Origin: JAIBCM01 sp041395165
GTDB taxonomy: Bacteria > Verrucomicrobiota > Verrucomicrobiia > JADLBR01 > JAIBCM01
DNA length: 64,000 bases
Assembly: GCA_041395165.1 (NCBI GenBank)
Contig: JAWLBA010000005.1
Location: forward strand, 46,930-110,929
Direction: 5' to 3'
In this document: positions 28,205 to 36,171 of the stretch, one piece after another
Numbering within the stretch: position 1 is the first letter of the stretch
How the letters are laid out: every line of letters starts with the position of its first letter
The notes under the pieces: generated by a model
Told to the model about the DNA's origin: nothing
The model's input: the letters and a program-made list of their open reading frames with translations, nothing else
Databases searched by the model: none
Made by a program: the position numbers and the translations under genes

Positions 28205-28228
28205 AATTTCAAATTTGAAATTTGAGAT
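28205..28228. repeat. short palindromic AT repeat (copy shared with serS)
   Basis: An 18-base perfect palindrome (AATTTCAAATTTGAAATT, 28205-28222) lies between actB and actC. On the reverse strand, 28211-28228 reads ATCTCAAATTTCAAATTT, identical to 43525-43542 inside serS. It looks like a small interspersed repeat word rather than a terminator, since the operon continues through it. Confidence 0.5.
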
Positions 28229-28245
28229 GGGATAAGGTTTTTGAT

Positions 28246-29643
28246 ATGGAAAGTTCAGCAACTACACTTCCTGAAACGCAAATAATGAAGCGTGAGCCGT
28301 TGGTAACCAACCAGCGTAGTATGGCGTGGATTACGGATAAAGTGTCCGGTATTGTAGAGGGTAAGACGCCGTCTTGGTGGTGGATAGCTACTTTAATTAC
28401 TGGCGCGATTGCAGTGTTAGTTCCTATTTTTATTACTTATCTGGTTTCTACGGGTGTTGGGGTTTGGGGTAATAATAATCCGATTATGTGGGCTTGGGAT
28501 ATTACCAATTTCGTATTTTGGATTGGTATTGGCCACGCGGGAACTTTGATTTCGGCGATTCTTTATTTAACACGACAAAAATGGCGAACCTCGATTAATC
28601 GTTCTGCTGAGGCTATGACAATTTTTGCAGTGCTTTGTGCGGCTTTATTTCCTGTGTTTCACGTAGGTCGTGTTTGGTTTGCGTGGTGGTTGTTTCCTGT
28701 GCCTAATGCGAATGGGATTTGGCAGAATTTTAAGAGTCCGCTTTTGTGGGACGTGTTTGCGGTTTCGACTTATTTTACGGTTTCGCTTTTGTTTTGGTAC
28801 ACGGGTTTGGTGCCAGATTTGGCAACGTTGCGTGATCGCGCTAAGTCGCGTTTTAAACAAATTATTTATGGTATTTTTGCCTTGGGTTGGCGGGGTTCCA
28901 ACCGGCAATGGCGCCATTATGAGAAGGCTTATTTGATTTTGGCGGGTATTTCTACGCCACTAGTGTTGTCAGTGCATAGTGTGGTGTCCTTTGACTTTGC
29001 GACGTCGGTGATTCCGGGTTGGCATACGACGATTTTCCCGCCTTATTTTGTGGCGGGTGCGATTTTTGGCGGGTTTGCAATGGTATTGACTTTGTTGTTG
29101 CCGGCTCGAGCGATTTTCAAGTTGCACGATTTGATTACGCAGAAGCACATTGATAATATGTGCAAGATCATTTTGTTGACGGGCACGATCGTGGGTTACG
29201 CTTATTCGATGGAATTTTTTATTGCGTGGTATAGCGGTAATGAGTTTGAAAAATTTACGTTCATGAATCGCGCATTGGGACCTTATTGGTGGGCGTATTG
29301 GACGATGATTTCGTGCAATGTGTTATCGCCACAGTTGTTTTGGTTTAAGTTTTGTCGAACCAATCCGTTTGTGATCTTTTTTGTGATTAACTGTGTGAAT
29401 GCTGGAATGTGGTTTGAGCGGTTTGTGATTATTGTAACTTCGTTGCATCGAGATTTCTTGCCCTCTTCGTGGGGTTATTTTAAGCCGACGCATGTGGATA
29501 TTTTAACGTTTATCGGGACGATTGGTTTGTTTGTGTTTTTGTTTTTATTGTTTATTCGCGTGTTGCCTATGATTGCAGTGTTTGAGGTAAAATCGATTTT
29601 ACCGGAAGCAGATCCGCATTATCACGGGGAAAAGAAAGGGTAG
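28246..29643 (+). CDS. actC: alternative complex III NrfD-like membrane subunit
   Basis: The start is taken at the ATG at 28246 (MESSATTLPETQIMKREPLV), giving 465 aa. An earlier in-frame TTG lies in the palindrome. About ten transmembrane helices follow, with NrfD/PsrC-type features: FVFWIGIGHAGTLISAILYL, SVHSVVSFDFATSVIPGWHT and FFIAWYSGNEFE. In ACIII this subunit binds quinol and couples its oxidation to ActB. The neighbours actB and actD are 41 and 2 bases away. Intact. Confidence 0.92.
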   Translation: MESSATTLPETQIMKREPLVTNQRSMAWITDKVSGIVEGKTPSWWWIATLITGAIAVLVPIFITYLVSTGVGVWGNNNPIMWAWDITNFVFWIGIGHAGTLISAILYLTRQKWRTSINRSAEAMTIFAVLCAALFPVFHVGRVWFAWWLFPVPNANGIWQNFKSPLLWDVFAVSTYFTVSLLFWYTGLVPDLATLRDRAKSRFKQIIYGIFALGWRGSNRQWRHYEKAYLILAGISTPLVLSVHSVVSFDFATSVIPGWHTTIFPPYFVAGAIFGGFAMVLTLLLPARAIFKLHDLITQKHIDNMCKIILLTGTIVGYAYSMEFFIAWYSGNEFEKFTFMNRALGPYWWAYWTMISCNVLSPQLFWFKFCRTNPFVIFFVINCVNAGMWFERFVIIVTSLHRDFLPSSWGYFKPTHVDILTFIGTIGLFVFLFLLFIRVLPMIAVFEVKSILPEADPHYHGEKKG

Positions 29644-29645
29644 CG

Positions 29646-30218
29646 ATGGATAAGATTTACGGTTTAGGAGCGGAGTTTAAGAGTGCGAGCGAGCTTTATC
29701 ACGCGGCGGAAAAAGTGCGTGATAAAGGGTTTATTCGTTGGGATGCGCATTCTCCCTTCCCGATTCATGGGATGGATCAAGCAATGGGATTGGGGCGATC
29801 GCGGTTGTCATTTTGGTCGTTGATGGGAGGCGCTGTGGGGTTAACGGTTGCTTTTTTGATGATTTTTTTGATTAGTGATGAGGGGGCTATTGCAACGTGG
29901 ATTGGTAAGTTTACCAATCAAAATTATCCTTTGGTTGTGCAGGGAAAACCTTATTTTGCGGTGGAGCCTTCGGTTCCGATATTTTTTGAATTAACGATTT
30001 TGATTACTGCATTTGGAACGATAGCGGCATTGTTGGTGATGAATTTGTTGCCGCGATGGCATCATCCCGTATTTAACTGGGATCGTTTTGCGAAGGTGAC
30101 GGATGATAAGTTTTTTATTGTGATCGAGAGTCGTGATCCAAAGTTTGACGAAGCGGAAACGAAACAATTTTTGGAGGGGCTAGGCGCTGAATGCGTTGCT
30201 TTGATTCGAGATGAATAA
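29646..30218 (+). CDS. actD: alternative complex III subunit D (DUF3341)
   Basis: The 190-aa protein begins with KIYGLGAEFKSASELYHAAE, the DUF3341 signature. It has SPFPIHGMDQAMGLGRSRLS, two transmembrane helices (~57-80 and ~110-135) and a cytoplasmic tail ending FLEGLGAECVALIRDE. ActD is a structural membrane subunit that packs against ActC. It starts 2 bases after actC and overlaps actE by 8 bases, so coupled translation is likely. Confidence 0.92.
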   Translation: MDKIYGLGAEFKSASELYHAAEKVRDKGFIRWDAHSPFPIHGMDQAMGLGRSRLSFWSLMGGAVGLTVAFLMIFLISDEGAIATWIGKFTNQNYPLVVQGKPYFAVEPSVPIFFELTILITAFGTIAALLVMNLLPRWHHPVFNWDRFAKVTDDKFFIVIESRDPKFDEAETKQFLEGLGAECVALIRDE

Positions 30219-30828
30219 ACCCGTGTTGCGATATTTTTTCACCATTTTTTTTGTGGCGGTGGTGGCCGTGTTTGTAGTGGCGGGGCGTCGAGGTGATAAG
30301 ACGGTACGAACGCCTATTGAGATTTTTTCAGACATGGATCATCAACCTAAATTTAAGACTCAAGCCGAGAGTCAATTTTTTGCAGATGGTCGCGCGGATC
30401 GTATGCCAGTAGTGGGCACGGTACCTGTGGAGCAGGTAGTGGACGATAGTTATCTTGCTACGGGCAAAATGGGAGATCGATGGGGGGATGGATTTCCAAT
30501 TGCAATTACGGAAAAAGTTTTGGAGCGAGGTCAGGAAAGGTTTCAGATTAGTTGTGCGATTTGTCATGGCGCGACGGGCTATGGCAATGGGATTGTGACT
30601 GAGTATGGTTTGGCGGGTGTGGCTAATTTTCATACGGACCGGTTGCGCATGATGGAAGATGGACAGATTTTTAATACGATCACGCATGGGAAGGGGTTGA
30701 TGAATGGTTACCCGCAAATTAAGGTTGAGGATCGTTGGGCGATTATTGCTTATTTGCGTGCGTTGCAGTTAAGTCAAAATATTTCGCAAAAAGAGTTATC
30801 GAAAAAGATGAGAAGTCAGATCAAATAG
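30211..30828 (+). CDS. actE: alternative complex III monoheme cytochrome c subunit
   Basis: The 205-aa protein has an N-terminal hydrophobic signal/anchor (~6-26), the FADGRADRMPVVGTVP segment typical of ActE, and one heme-c site, CAICHGATGYGNG, near residue 115. A candidate axial methionine lies further on (GLMNGYPQIKVEDRWAI). It accepts electrons from the complex on the periplasmic side. It overlaps actD by 8 bases and precedes actF by 6. Confidence 0.92.
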   Translation: MNKPVLRYFFTIFFVAVVAVFVVAGRRGDKTVRTPIEIFSDMDHQPKFKTQAESQFFADGRADRMPVVGTVPVEQVVDDSYLATGKMGDRWGDGFPIAITEKVLERGQERFQISCAICHGATGYGNGIVTEYGLAGVANFHTDRLRMMEDGQIFNTITHGKGLMNGYPQIKVEDRWAIIAYLRALQLSQNISQKELSKKMRSQIK

Positions 30829-30834
30829 GTTGCT

Positions 30835-32064
30835 ATGAATCACGAAAACGATCAGTCGAGAAAAGAAGAACGGTTTGAGTTGAAACGGTTGGGAGGCAAG
30901 GCCGAGTTAGCTTTGATTTTTGGCTTGTTATGTTTGGGAGTTAGTTTTGTTTGGGGATATTGGAAGAATCCGACGCAGTTGGCTTTTTCGTGGTTGATTG
31001 GTTTTATTTATTTCTTTTCGTTATGCGCTGGTTCGCTGTTTTGGATTTTATTGCATCACGCAACGAATTCAGGATGGTCGGTAGTGGTAAGGCGATTTTT
31101 GGAAAATGTGGCAGGACTTTTCCCTTTCTTGGTGATTTTATTTATTCCGATCTTGTGTTATGGGAAGTTGATTTATGAATGGATGCGGGTTGATCCTAAG
31201 CATAGTTTGGCGTTGGCCAGTAAAGCGGCTTTTTTAAATCAAAATTTTTATTATGGGAGAGTCATTTTTTATTTTCTATTTTTTTGTAGTGTGGCTTGGT
31301 TGTTTAAATATTTTTCTAAAAAGCAGGATCAAGAAGGCGCGCCGTATTTATCGGTTCGGATGAGACACATGTCTTATGTTTGCATGTTAATTTTCGCGTT
31401 AACGCTTACTTTTTTTGCGTTCGATCATTTAATGGCGTTGGATTATCATTGGTATTCAACGATGTGGGGAGTTTATATTTTTGCAGGAGCGGGAGGGGCG
31501 GCGATGGCGTTGCTTATTTTGGTTAGCAATGCTTTTGTAAGAGCAGGTTATTTGAAGGATGTTTTTACTAAGGAGCATAATCATTTGATGGGCAAGTTGC
31601 TTTTCGCTTTTACGGTGTTTTGGGCTTATATTTCGTTCAGTCAGTATTTTTTGATTTATTATGCTAATATTCCTGAAGAGACACTGTTTTATGTGTATCG
31701 TAATACGGGTGGATGGTTTTGGGTAAGTGTGGGCTTGGCGGTGTTTCGGTTCATTGTTCCTTTTCTATTACTGTTAACGCAGCCGGCTAAGACTAATCCG
31801 AAGCGGTTATGTTTTTCTGCAGCATTGATTTTGGTGATGCATTTTGTGGATGTGTTTTGGATTATTGCACCGCAGCAGCAGTTGAATGAGTCGGGCAGTG
31901 AGATAGCGGCATCTCCTCATGTTGCGATTCATGTGTTAGACTTTTTGATTCCCTTAGGATTTTTGGGGATTTTGGGCTATTTATTTTTGCGAGCTACGTC
32001 ACGAGGAATACTTTATCCTTGGCGTGATCCCCGTTTGGCGGAGTCCATAGGAGCACAGAACTGA
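30835..32064 (+). CDS. actF: alternative complex III NrfD-like membrane subunit F
   Basis: The 409-aa protein has about ten transmembrane helices and ActF features, including FDHLMALDYHWYSTMWGVY, TKEHNHLMGKLLFAFTVFWA, YFLIYYANIPEET and a late MHFVDVFWIIAP. ActF pairs with ActC in the membrane and is thought to take part in proton handling. It follows actE directly. The next gene starts one base after its stop. Intact. Confidence 0.92.
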   Translation: MNHENDQSRKEERFELKRLGGKAELALIFGLLCLGVSFVWGYWKNPTQLAFSWLIGFIYFFSLCAGSLFWILLHHATNSGWSVVVRRFLENVAGLFPFLVILFIPILCYGKLIYEWMRVDPKHSLALASKAAFLNQNFYYGRVIFYFLFFCSVAWLFKYFSKKQDQEGAPYLSVRMRHMSYVCMLIFALTLTFFAFDHLMALDYHWYSTMWGVYIFAGAGGAAMALLILVSNAFVRAGYLKDVFTKEHNHLMGKLLFAFTVFWAYISFSQYFLIYYANIPEETLFYVYRNTGGWFWVSVGLAVFRFIVPFLLLLTQPAKTNPKRLCFSAALILVMHFVDVFWIIAPQQQLNESGSEIAASPHVAIHVLDFLIPLGFLGILGYLFLRATSRGILYPWRDPRLAESIGAQN

Positions 32065-32065
32065 T

Positions 32066-32551
32066 ATGAGAAGTGATGATTCAAATCGGACTAGCGGCAA
32101 ACAAAGTTTGTTCTTGCTGTTAGGATTGTTGGGGTTTGGCATTTTGTCTTGGGTGCTTTGGCGAGGCAGTTGGCATGAAGAGGAAAATTATGATGCTAAG
32201 CGAGCCGCTCAGCGAGTTGAGAAGCTGAAAGTTTTGAAGGAAGAAGATGCTAAAAAATTAACGAATTATGCTTGGGTGGATAAAGAAACGGGCGTGGCGA
32301 GTATTCCAATTAAGGAGGCGATGAATTTGGCATTGGAACGATTGCAGAAAAAAACTGTTCGTTCAGGGAGTGTGATTGCGGCAGTGATGTCAGGTAATGC
32401 GACGAATGTTGTTGGCACAAATATTGTTACTGCTGATAATATGGGAACAAACGCAGGAACGATGATGATGACCAATATGCCGAGCACGAATGGGATGGAT
32501 ATGAATGGATCTGGAACCAATTCTATGAACGAAGGGGTGAATAAGCCTTAA
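32066..32551 (+). CDS. small membrane-anchored protein of the ACIII operon, unknown function
   Basis: The 161-aa protein has one N-terminal transmembrane helix (SLFLLLGLLGFGILSWVLW, ~14-32), a charged helical stretch with KRAAQRVEKLKVLKEEDAKK, and the conserved-looking YAWVDKETGVASIPIKEAMN (~70-89). The C-terminal ~50 residues are a low-complexity tail of Asn, Thr, Met and Gly. The WVDK...IPI-AM pattern resembles small proteins found beside oxidase genes in other bacteria, but I cannot name it. It is one base from actF and 44 bases before the CcoN-like gene, so it is co-transcribed. Confidence 0.75.
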   Translation: MRSDDSNRTSGKQSLFLLLGLLGFGILSWVLWRGSWHEEENYDAKRAAQRVEKLKVLKEEDAKKLTNYAWVDKETGVASIPIKEAMNLALERLQKKTVRSGSVIAAVMSGNATNVVGTNIVTADNMGTNAGTMMMTNMPSTNGMDMNGSGTNSMNEGVNKP

Positions 32552-32595
32552 AACGTAATGGAGGAAGCAAGGGAAGTTTGATTTTAATAAAATTT

Positions 32596-34050
32596 ATGGA
32601 TGCGAATAATAAAGCAGACTGGTTAGGAGCGGAAGAGGTGGATGCTTCTTTTCGTCGTGTGGTGGTTGGGTTTTGGGCGCCGGCTTTTTTCTGGCTTTTG
32701 GTGAGTGGGGCTTTGGGTTTTGTTTTGTCAGTGAAATTGTATAAGCCAGATTTTCTTACCACTTTTTTTGGTTATCCAGTGGGTTGGTTGTCTTATGGGC
32801 GATTGTTTGAGGTGTGGCAAGCGGTGACAGTTTATGGATGGGCGGGGTCGATGGTTTTGGGTGCCGGTATCTGGATGATGGGAAGAATGGCTGGTAAAGT
32901 TTTATCGAATCGTTTGACGGTGGGAGCTTCGGCTTGGCTGTGGCATTTGGGTTTGGGAGTGGGAGTGTGGCTAGTTTTGTCGGGTGGAGTGCAAGATTTG
33001 AGTTTATTAGGGTTGCCGCGACAAGGTTTAGCAATGGTATGGATAGCGGCAGTGTTGTGGAGTTGGAGTGTGTTGAAATTGTTGCGACAGGGTAAAAAAG
33101 AGTTTGTTGCGCAATGGTATGGGCTGGGTGCGGCATTGTGTTTGGTTTGGATTTTGACAACGGTTTTGTTTTTGATGGGACGACCGATTTCTGGGGTGGT
33201 GGAAGGGTTGTTGATTCATTGGGCAAAACAAAGTTTGGTGAATTTGTTTTTGGTGCCGATGGGGATTGCAATGGCCTATTATTTGGTGCCAGTGATTGTT
33301 AAAAAGCGGTTGCCGCTTTATTCGTTGGCAGCTGTGGGTTTTTGGAGTTGGTTTTTTTTCGCTAGTTGGAGTGGAGCTCATGGGTTAACCGGAGCGCCTT
33401 TGCCTTTGTGGCTTTCAACCTTGGGAATGACTTCGAGTGTTTTGTTATTGGTGCCGATTGTGGTGGTGGTATTGAATTTATTGGGAAGTTTACAAAGTGA
33501 TCCTAAGGCGATGATAGAAAGTTGGGTATTACGTTTTGTTGCAATGGGTTTGGCTTTTTTATTTTTTGGGGGTTTGGCGCATGTGGCTGAGGGAATTTCG
33601 AATTGGAGTGGAGTGTTGAGCTTGACTTATTTTTCTTTGGGCGAGATGACAGTATGGGTGATGGGATTTGTGACGTTAGTGAGTTTAGGCGCTTTTTATT
33701 ATGGATTGCCTTATTTGTTACAAAAGAAACCGTTTGAAGAAAAAGGGGTGCGGGTGCATTTTTGGTCAACCGTTTATGGAACAGCAACTTTGGTTGTGTT
33801 GTTATTGGTTTCAGGGATTGTTCAGGGTAAAACGATTGCGAATCATGAGTTGACGTTTAATCAGGTGATTGAAAGTGGGTTGCCTTATGCCAGGGGGCGA
33901 GTGATTGCTGCGCTTTTTTTGTTGATGGCTTGGGGAGTGGTGTTTCTTAATGTGTTGAAATGGGTGGGAATAAATGGATTTCGAATGTGTAGTCGGAAAA
34001 GTGAAGATGAAAAGCAAGTTGTGATGGAGGCGCAAGGTGAAGCGGTTTAG
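32596..34050 (+). CDS. CcoN-like (cbb3 subunit I) membrane protein lacking metal ligands
   Basis: The start is the ATG at 32596 (484 aa); a TTG at 32578 is an alternative. About twelve transmembrane helices align with cbb3 oxidase subunit I, but the metal ligands are replaced. YGRLFEVWQAV has Trp where the low-spin heme His is expected. HWAKQSLVNLF has Gln in place of the first CuB His. SGAHGLTG has one His in place of the His-His pair. TYFSLGEMTVW has Glu-Met-Thr in place of His-x-His. The alignment is from memory of the family. It should therefore not be an oxidase but a structural or electron-transfer scaffold, paired with the CcoO-like cytochrome that overlaps it by 14 bases. Confidence 0.75.
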   Translation: MDANNKADWLGAEEVDASFRRVVVGFWAPAFFWLLVSGALGFVLSVKLYKPDFLTTFFGYPVGWLSYGRLFEVWQAVTVYGWAGSMVLGAGIWMMGRMAGKVLSNRLTVGASAWLWHLGLGVGVWLVLSGGVQDLSLLGLPRQGLAMVWIAAVLWSWSVLKLLRQGKKEFVAQWYGLGAALCLVWILTTVLFLMGRPISGVVEGLLIHWAKQSLVNLFLVPMGIAMAYYLVPVIVKKRLPLYSLAAVGFWSWFFFASWSGAHGLTGAPLPLWLSTLGMTSSVLLLVPIVVVVLNLLGSLQSDPKAMIESWVLRFVAMGLAFLFFGGLAHVAEGISNWSGVLSLTYFSLGEMTVWVMGFVTLVSLGAFYYGLPYLLQKKPFEEKGVRVHFWSTVYGTATLVVLLLVSGIVQGKTIANHELTFNQVIESGLPYARGRVIAALFLLMAWGVVFLNVLKWVGINGFRMCSRKSEDEKQVVMEAQGEAV

Positions 34051-34687
34051 TGAAATTTTTTTGGGAGTTGCTGTTGTGTTTGGTATTGCCTGGTTAGCGA
34101 CTGTGGCAGTGCCTTATACAAAATTTGTTCAGTTGCAACCTGTGGTGGATGAGGAGACGGGTGATAGGACGCCGCCGGTTGAGTCAGGCTTAGTTCGACG
34201 TGGTGCAATGGTTTATGCGGCTCAGGGATGTGCGGGATGTCATTCGCAACGGATTCGTGGAGGAGGTGCGGATATTGATCGGGGATGGGGTGTGCGGCAG
34301 AGTGTGCCTCGCGATTACTGGGAATCGGGTCCGGTATTTTGGGGAAGTAGTCGAATAGGGCCGGATTTATCGAATGTGGGTGTGCGTCAGCCGAGTGCGA
34401 TGTGGCATTATCAGCATCTTTATAATCCTCGTTCTTTGAATCCAGATTCGATTATGCCTCCATTTCGTTATTTATTTGAGGAGCGGAAGATTGTGGGTCA
34501 AGTTTCTGAAGATGCGGTTGCTTTGTTTGGAAAGGATGCGCCTAAGCCCGGTTATGAAGTGGTGCCAACGATGGATGCGAAGGCGTTGGTTGCTTATTTG
34601 TTATCGCGAAATCAGAGTTATGCATTGCCAGAGGCGCCGGTAAAAGAAGAGAAACAGGAAGCCCAAACGGCGGGGAGCAAACCTTAG
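34037..34687 (+). CDS. CcoO-like membrane monoheme cytochrome c
   Basis: The 216-aa protein starts at a GTG overlapping the CcoN-like gene by 14 bases. It has an N-terminal membrane anchor (~8-27), a heme site GCAGCHSQRIRGG (~66-78), DYWESGPVFWGSSRIGPDLS and HLYNPRSLNPDSIMPPFRYL, which match CcoO/FixO of cbb3 oxidases, including the methionine ligand region. The C-terminal tail is Lys/Glu/Pro rich. It probably carries electrons from ACIII toward the aa3 oxidase rather than serving a true cbb3 enzyme. Confidence 0.85.
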   Translation: MKRFSEIFLGVAVVFGIAWLATVAVPYTKFVQLQPVVDEETGDRTPPVESGLVRRGAMVYAAQGCAGCHSQRIRGGGADIDRGWGVRQSVPRDYWESGPVFWGSSRIGPDLSNVGVRQPSAMWHYQHLYNPRSLNPDSIMPPFRYLFEERKIVGQVSEDAVALFGKDAPKPGYEVVPTMDAKALVAYLLSRNQSYALPEAPVKEEKQEAQTAGSKP

Positions 34688-34709
34688 AAACCGTGGAAAA
34701 TTTTTGATT

Positions 34710-35351
34710 ATGGACGAAGAAAAATTGACGGAAAAGAAGAGTGTGGTGGATGTGTCGGAATTGCACGACGCGGAGGATTGTTCTTTTTCTGTTTCGAGGG
34801 GGTTGGGGCGATCGGTTCTAGTGGCGGCTGGGGTTGTGTTGTTTGCGGCGTTTGTGGGAGGAAGTTATTTTGGCCGTTTTTATACGGGATTTCGCAATGA
34901 TGTTTTTGAGTTGCAGCTTGGAGCAGAGGGTGGTTCAGCTAAGGCTGAGGCGGCCCAACCCGAGGTCTATGATCCAATTGCTTATGGTAAAAAAATGTTT
35001 AGTTTGAATTGCGCATCTTGTCATCAAGCGTCAGGTCAAGGAGTGGCAGGGCAATATCCGCCGTTGGCTGGATCGGAATGGGTATTAGGTTCGCCCAAGC
35101 GGTTGGCGGCAATTGTTTTGGATGGGTTAGAGGGGCCGGTAACGGTGAAAGGTGCAGTGTATAATGGTGCGATGGCATCGTGGAAAAATACTTTTAATGA
35201 TAAAAAATTATCTGCGATTTTATCTTATATTCGTCAGGAGTGGGGCAATCAGGCGTCGCCGATTACAGAGGAAGAAATGACAACTTATCGTGCAGAATTT
35301 GGCAGTCGTAGTAAGGTGTGGAGTGCGGACGAGCTGTTGAAAATTCCTTGA
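34710..35351 (+). CDS. membrane-anchored monoheme cytochrome c (CcoP-like)
   Basis: The start is the ATG at 34710, giving 213 aa. A cytoplasmic ~32-residue leader, one transmembrane helix (VLVAAGVVLFAAFVGGSYF) and a class I cytochrome c domain follow, with CASCHQASGQG and a methionine in YNGAMASWKNTF as probable axial ligand. One heme only, against two in CcoP. It sits after the CcoO-like gene and before the cupredoxin-like and cox genes, so it is a likely electron shuttle between ACIII and the oxidase. Confidence 0.85.
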   Translation: MDEEKLTEKKSVVDVSELHDAEDCSFSVSRGLGRSVLVAAGVVLFAAFVGGSYFGRFYTGFRNDVFELQLGAEGGSAKAEAAQPEVYDPIAYGKKMFSLNCASCHQASGQGVAGQYPPLAGSEWVLGSPKRLAAIVLDGLEGPVTVKGAVYNGAMASWKNTFNDKKLSAILSYIRQEWGNQASPITEEEMTTYRAEFGSRSKVWSADELLKIP

Positions 35352-35369
35352 GTTTCATCAATTTTAAGT

Positions 35370-36102
35370 ATGAATGGAAATTGCTTAATTAAGTTGGGCC
35401 AATTTTTTGTTTTGTTTTTAATCGGAGCTGGCTTTTCTCAAGCGCAGTTGATTCAAGGCAGGGTCACTTTAAAGGGAATAGCTCCTTCAGATCGTGTGAT
35501 TCCAGGAGCGCAGTCTGTGAAGGATTGTCATAATAATGAAATTAAAACGGAATTTTGGAAGATGGGAACAAATGGGGGACTAGCAAATGTTGTGGTTTGG
35601 GTTGAGGGTATGCCAAAAGGAATGAAACCGAGTAAACCGTTGGCGAAAGTGGTGATTGATCAGAAGGGGTGTCATTATGTTCCTCATATTGCTGCGGTTC
35701 CGGTAAAGGAAAAATTTGTGATTAAAAACAGTGATCCTACACTGCATAATGTTAGGGCTAATCAAATATTGAGGGGGAAGAAGAAAGTTGTTTTTAATTT
35801 GGCGCAACCGGTTCAGGGGATGAAAAGTGAGGTGAGCTTTTCGGATCCGGGTTTGTATTCTTTGGAGTGTGATGTGCATCCGTGGATGCAGGCGTGGATT
35901 TGGGCAATGGATTCCCTTTTATGGGGTAACGGATCAAGAAGGGTTTTATCAGTTGCCCGAAGGATTGCTTGAAGGCGAATATGAGGTGAAGGCTTGGCAC
36001 GAACGATTTTTAAAGCCGCTTACTCAGAAAATAAAATTGACGAATAAAATGGGGGAAGTGAATTTTGAGTTTGTATTGGAGTCAACGAAAGGGCATAATT
36101 AA
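35370..36102 (+). CDS. secreted cupredoxin-like/carboxypeptidase-regulatory-like protein, one frameshift
   Basis: A signal peptide (FFVLFLIGAGFSQAQ) precedes VVVWVEGMPKGMKPSKPLAK, KNSDPTLHNVRANQ and SLECDVHPWMQAWIW. The His, Cys and His-Pro-Trp-Met pattern is that of cupredoxin-like proteins found in ACIII/oxidase operons. The frame stops at 35972, but a second frame (35869-36102) continues the fold: FYGVTDQEGFYQLPEG, then GEYEVKAWHERF, a regulatory-like beta domain. One small indel at about 35905-35925 (a run of C and T) joins them into ~243 aa. It may be a periplasmic copper protein for oxidase assembly or electron transfer. Confidence 0.72.
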
Positions 36103-36171
36103 TTTTACTAGTAGTTTTGATTAGGTTTGGTAAATGACAGTTTTAGAAAAAGTAATAGTTGGAGTAAATCG

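Noticed and set aside
28205..28228. Palindrome between actB and actC as a terminator
   Set aside because: The operon continues for many kb on the same strand, there is no GC-rich stem and no distinct T-run.
34037..35351. A genuine cbb3 oxidase operon
   Set aside because: The CcoN-like subunit lacks the expected metal ligands, there is no CcoQ, and the CcoP-like protein has one heme instead of two.
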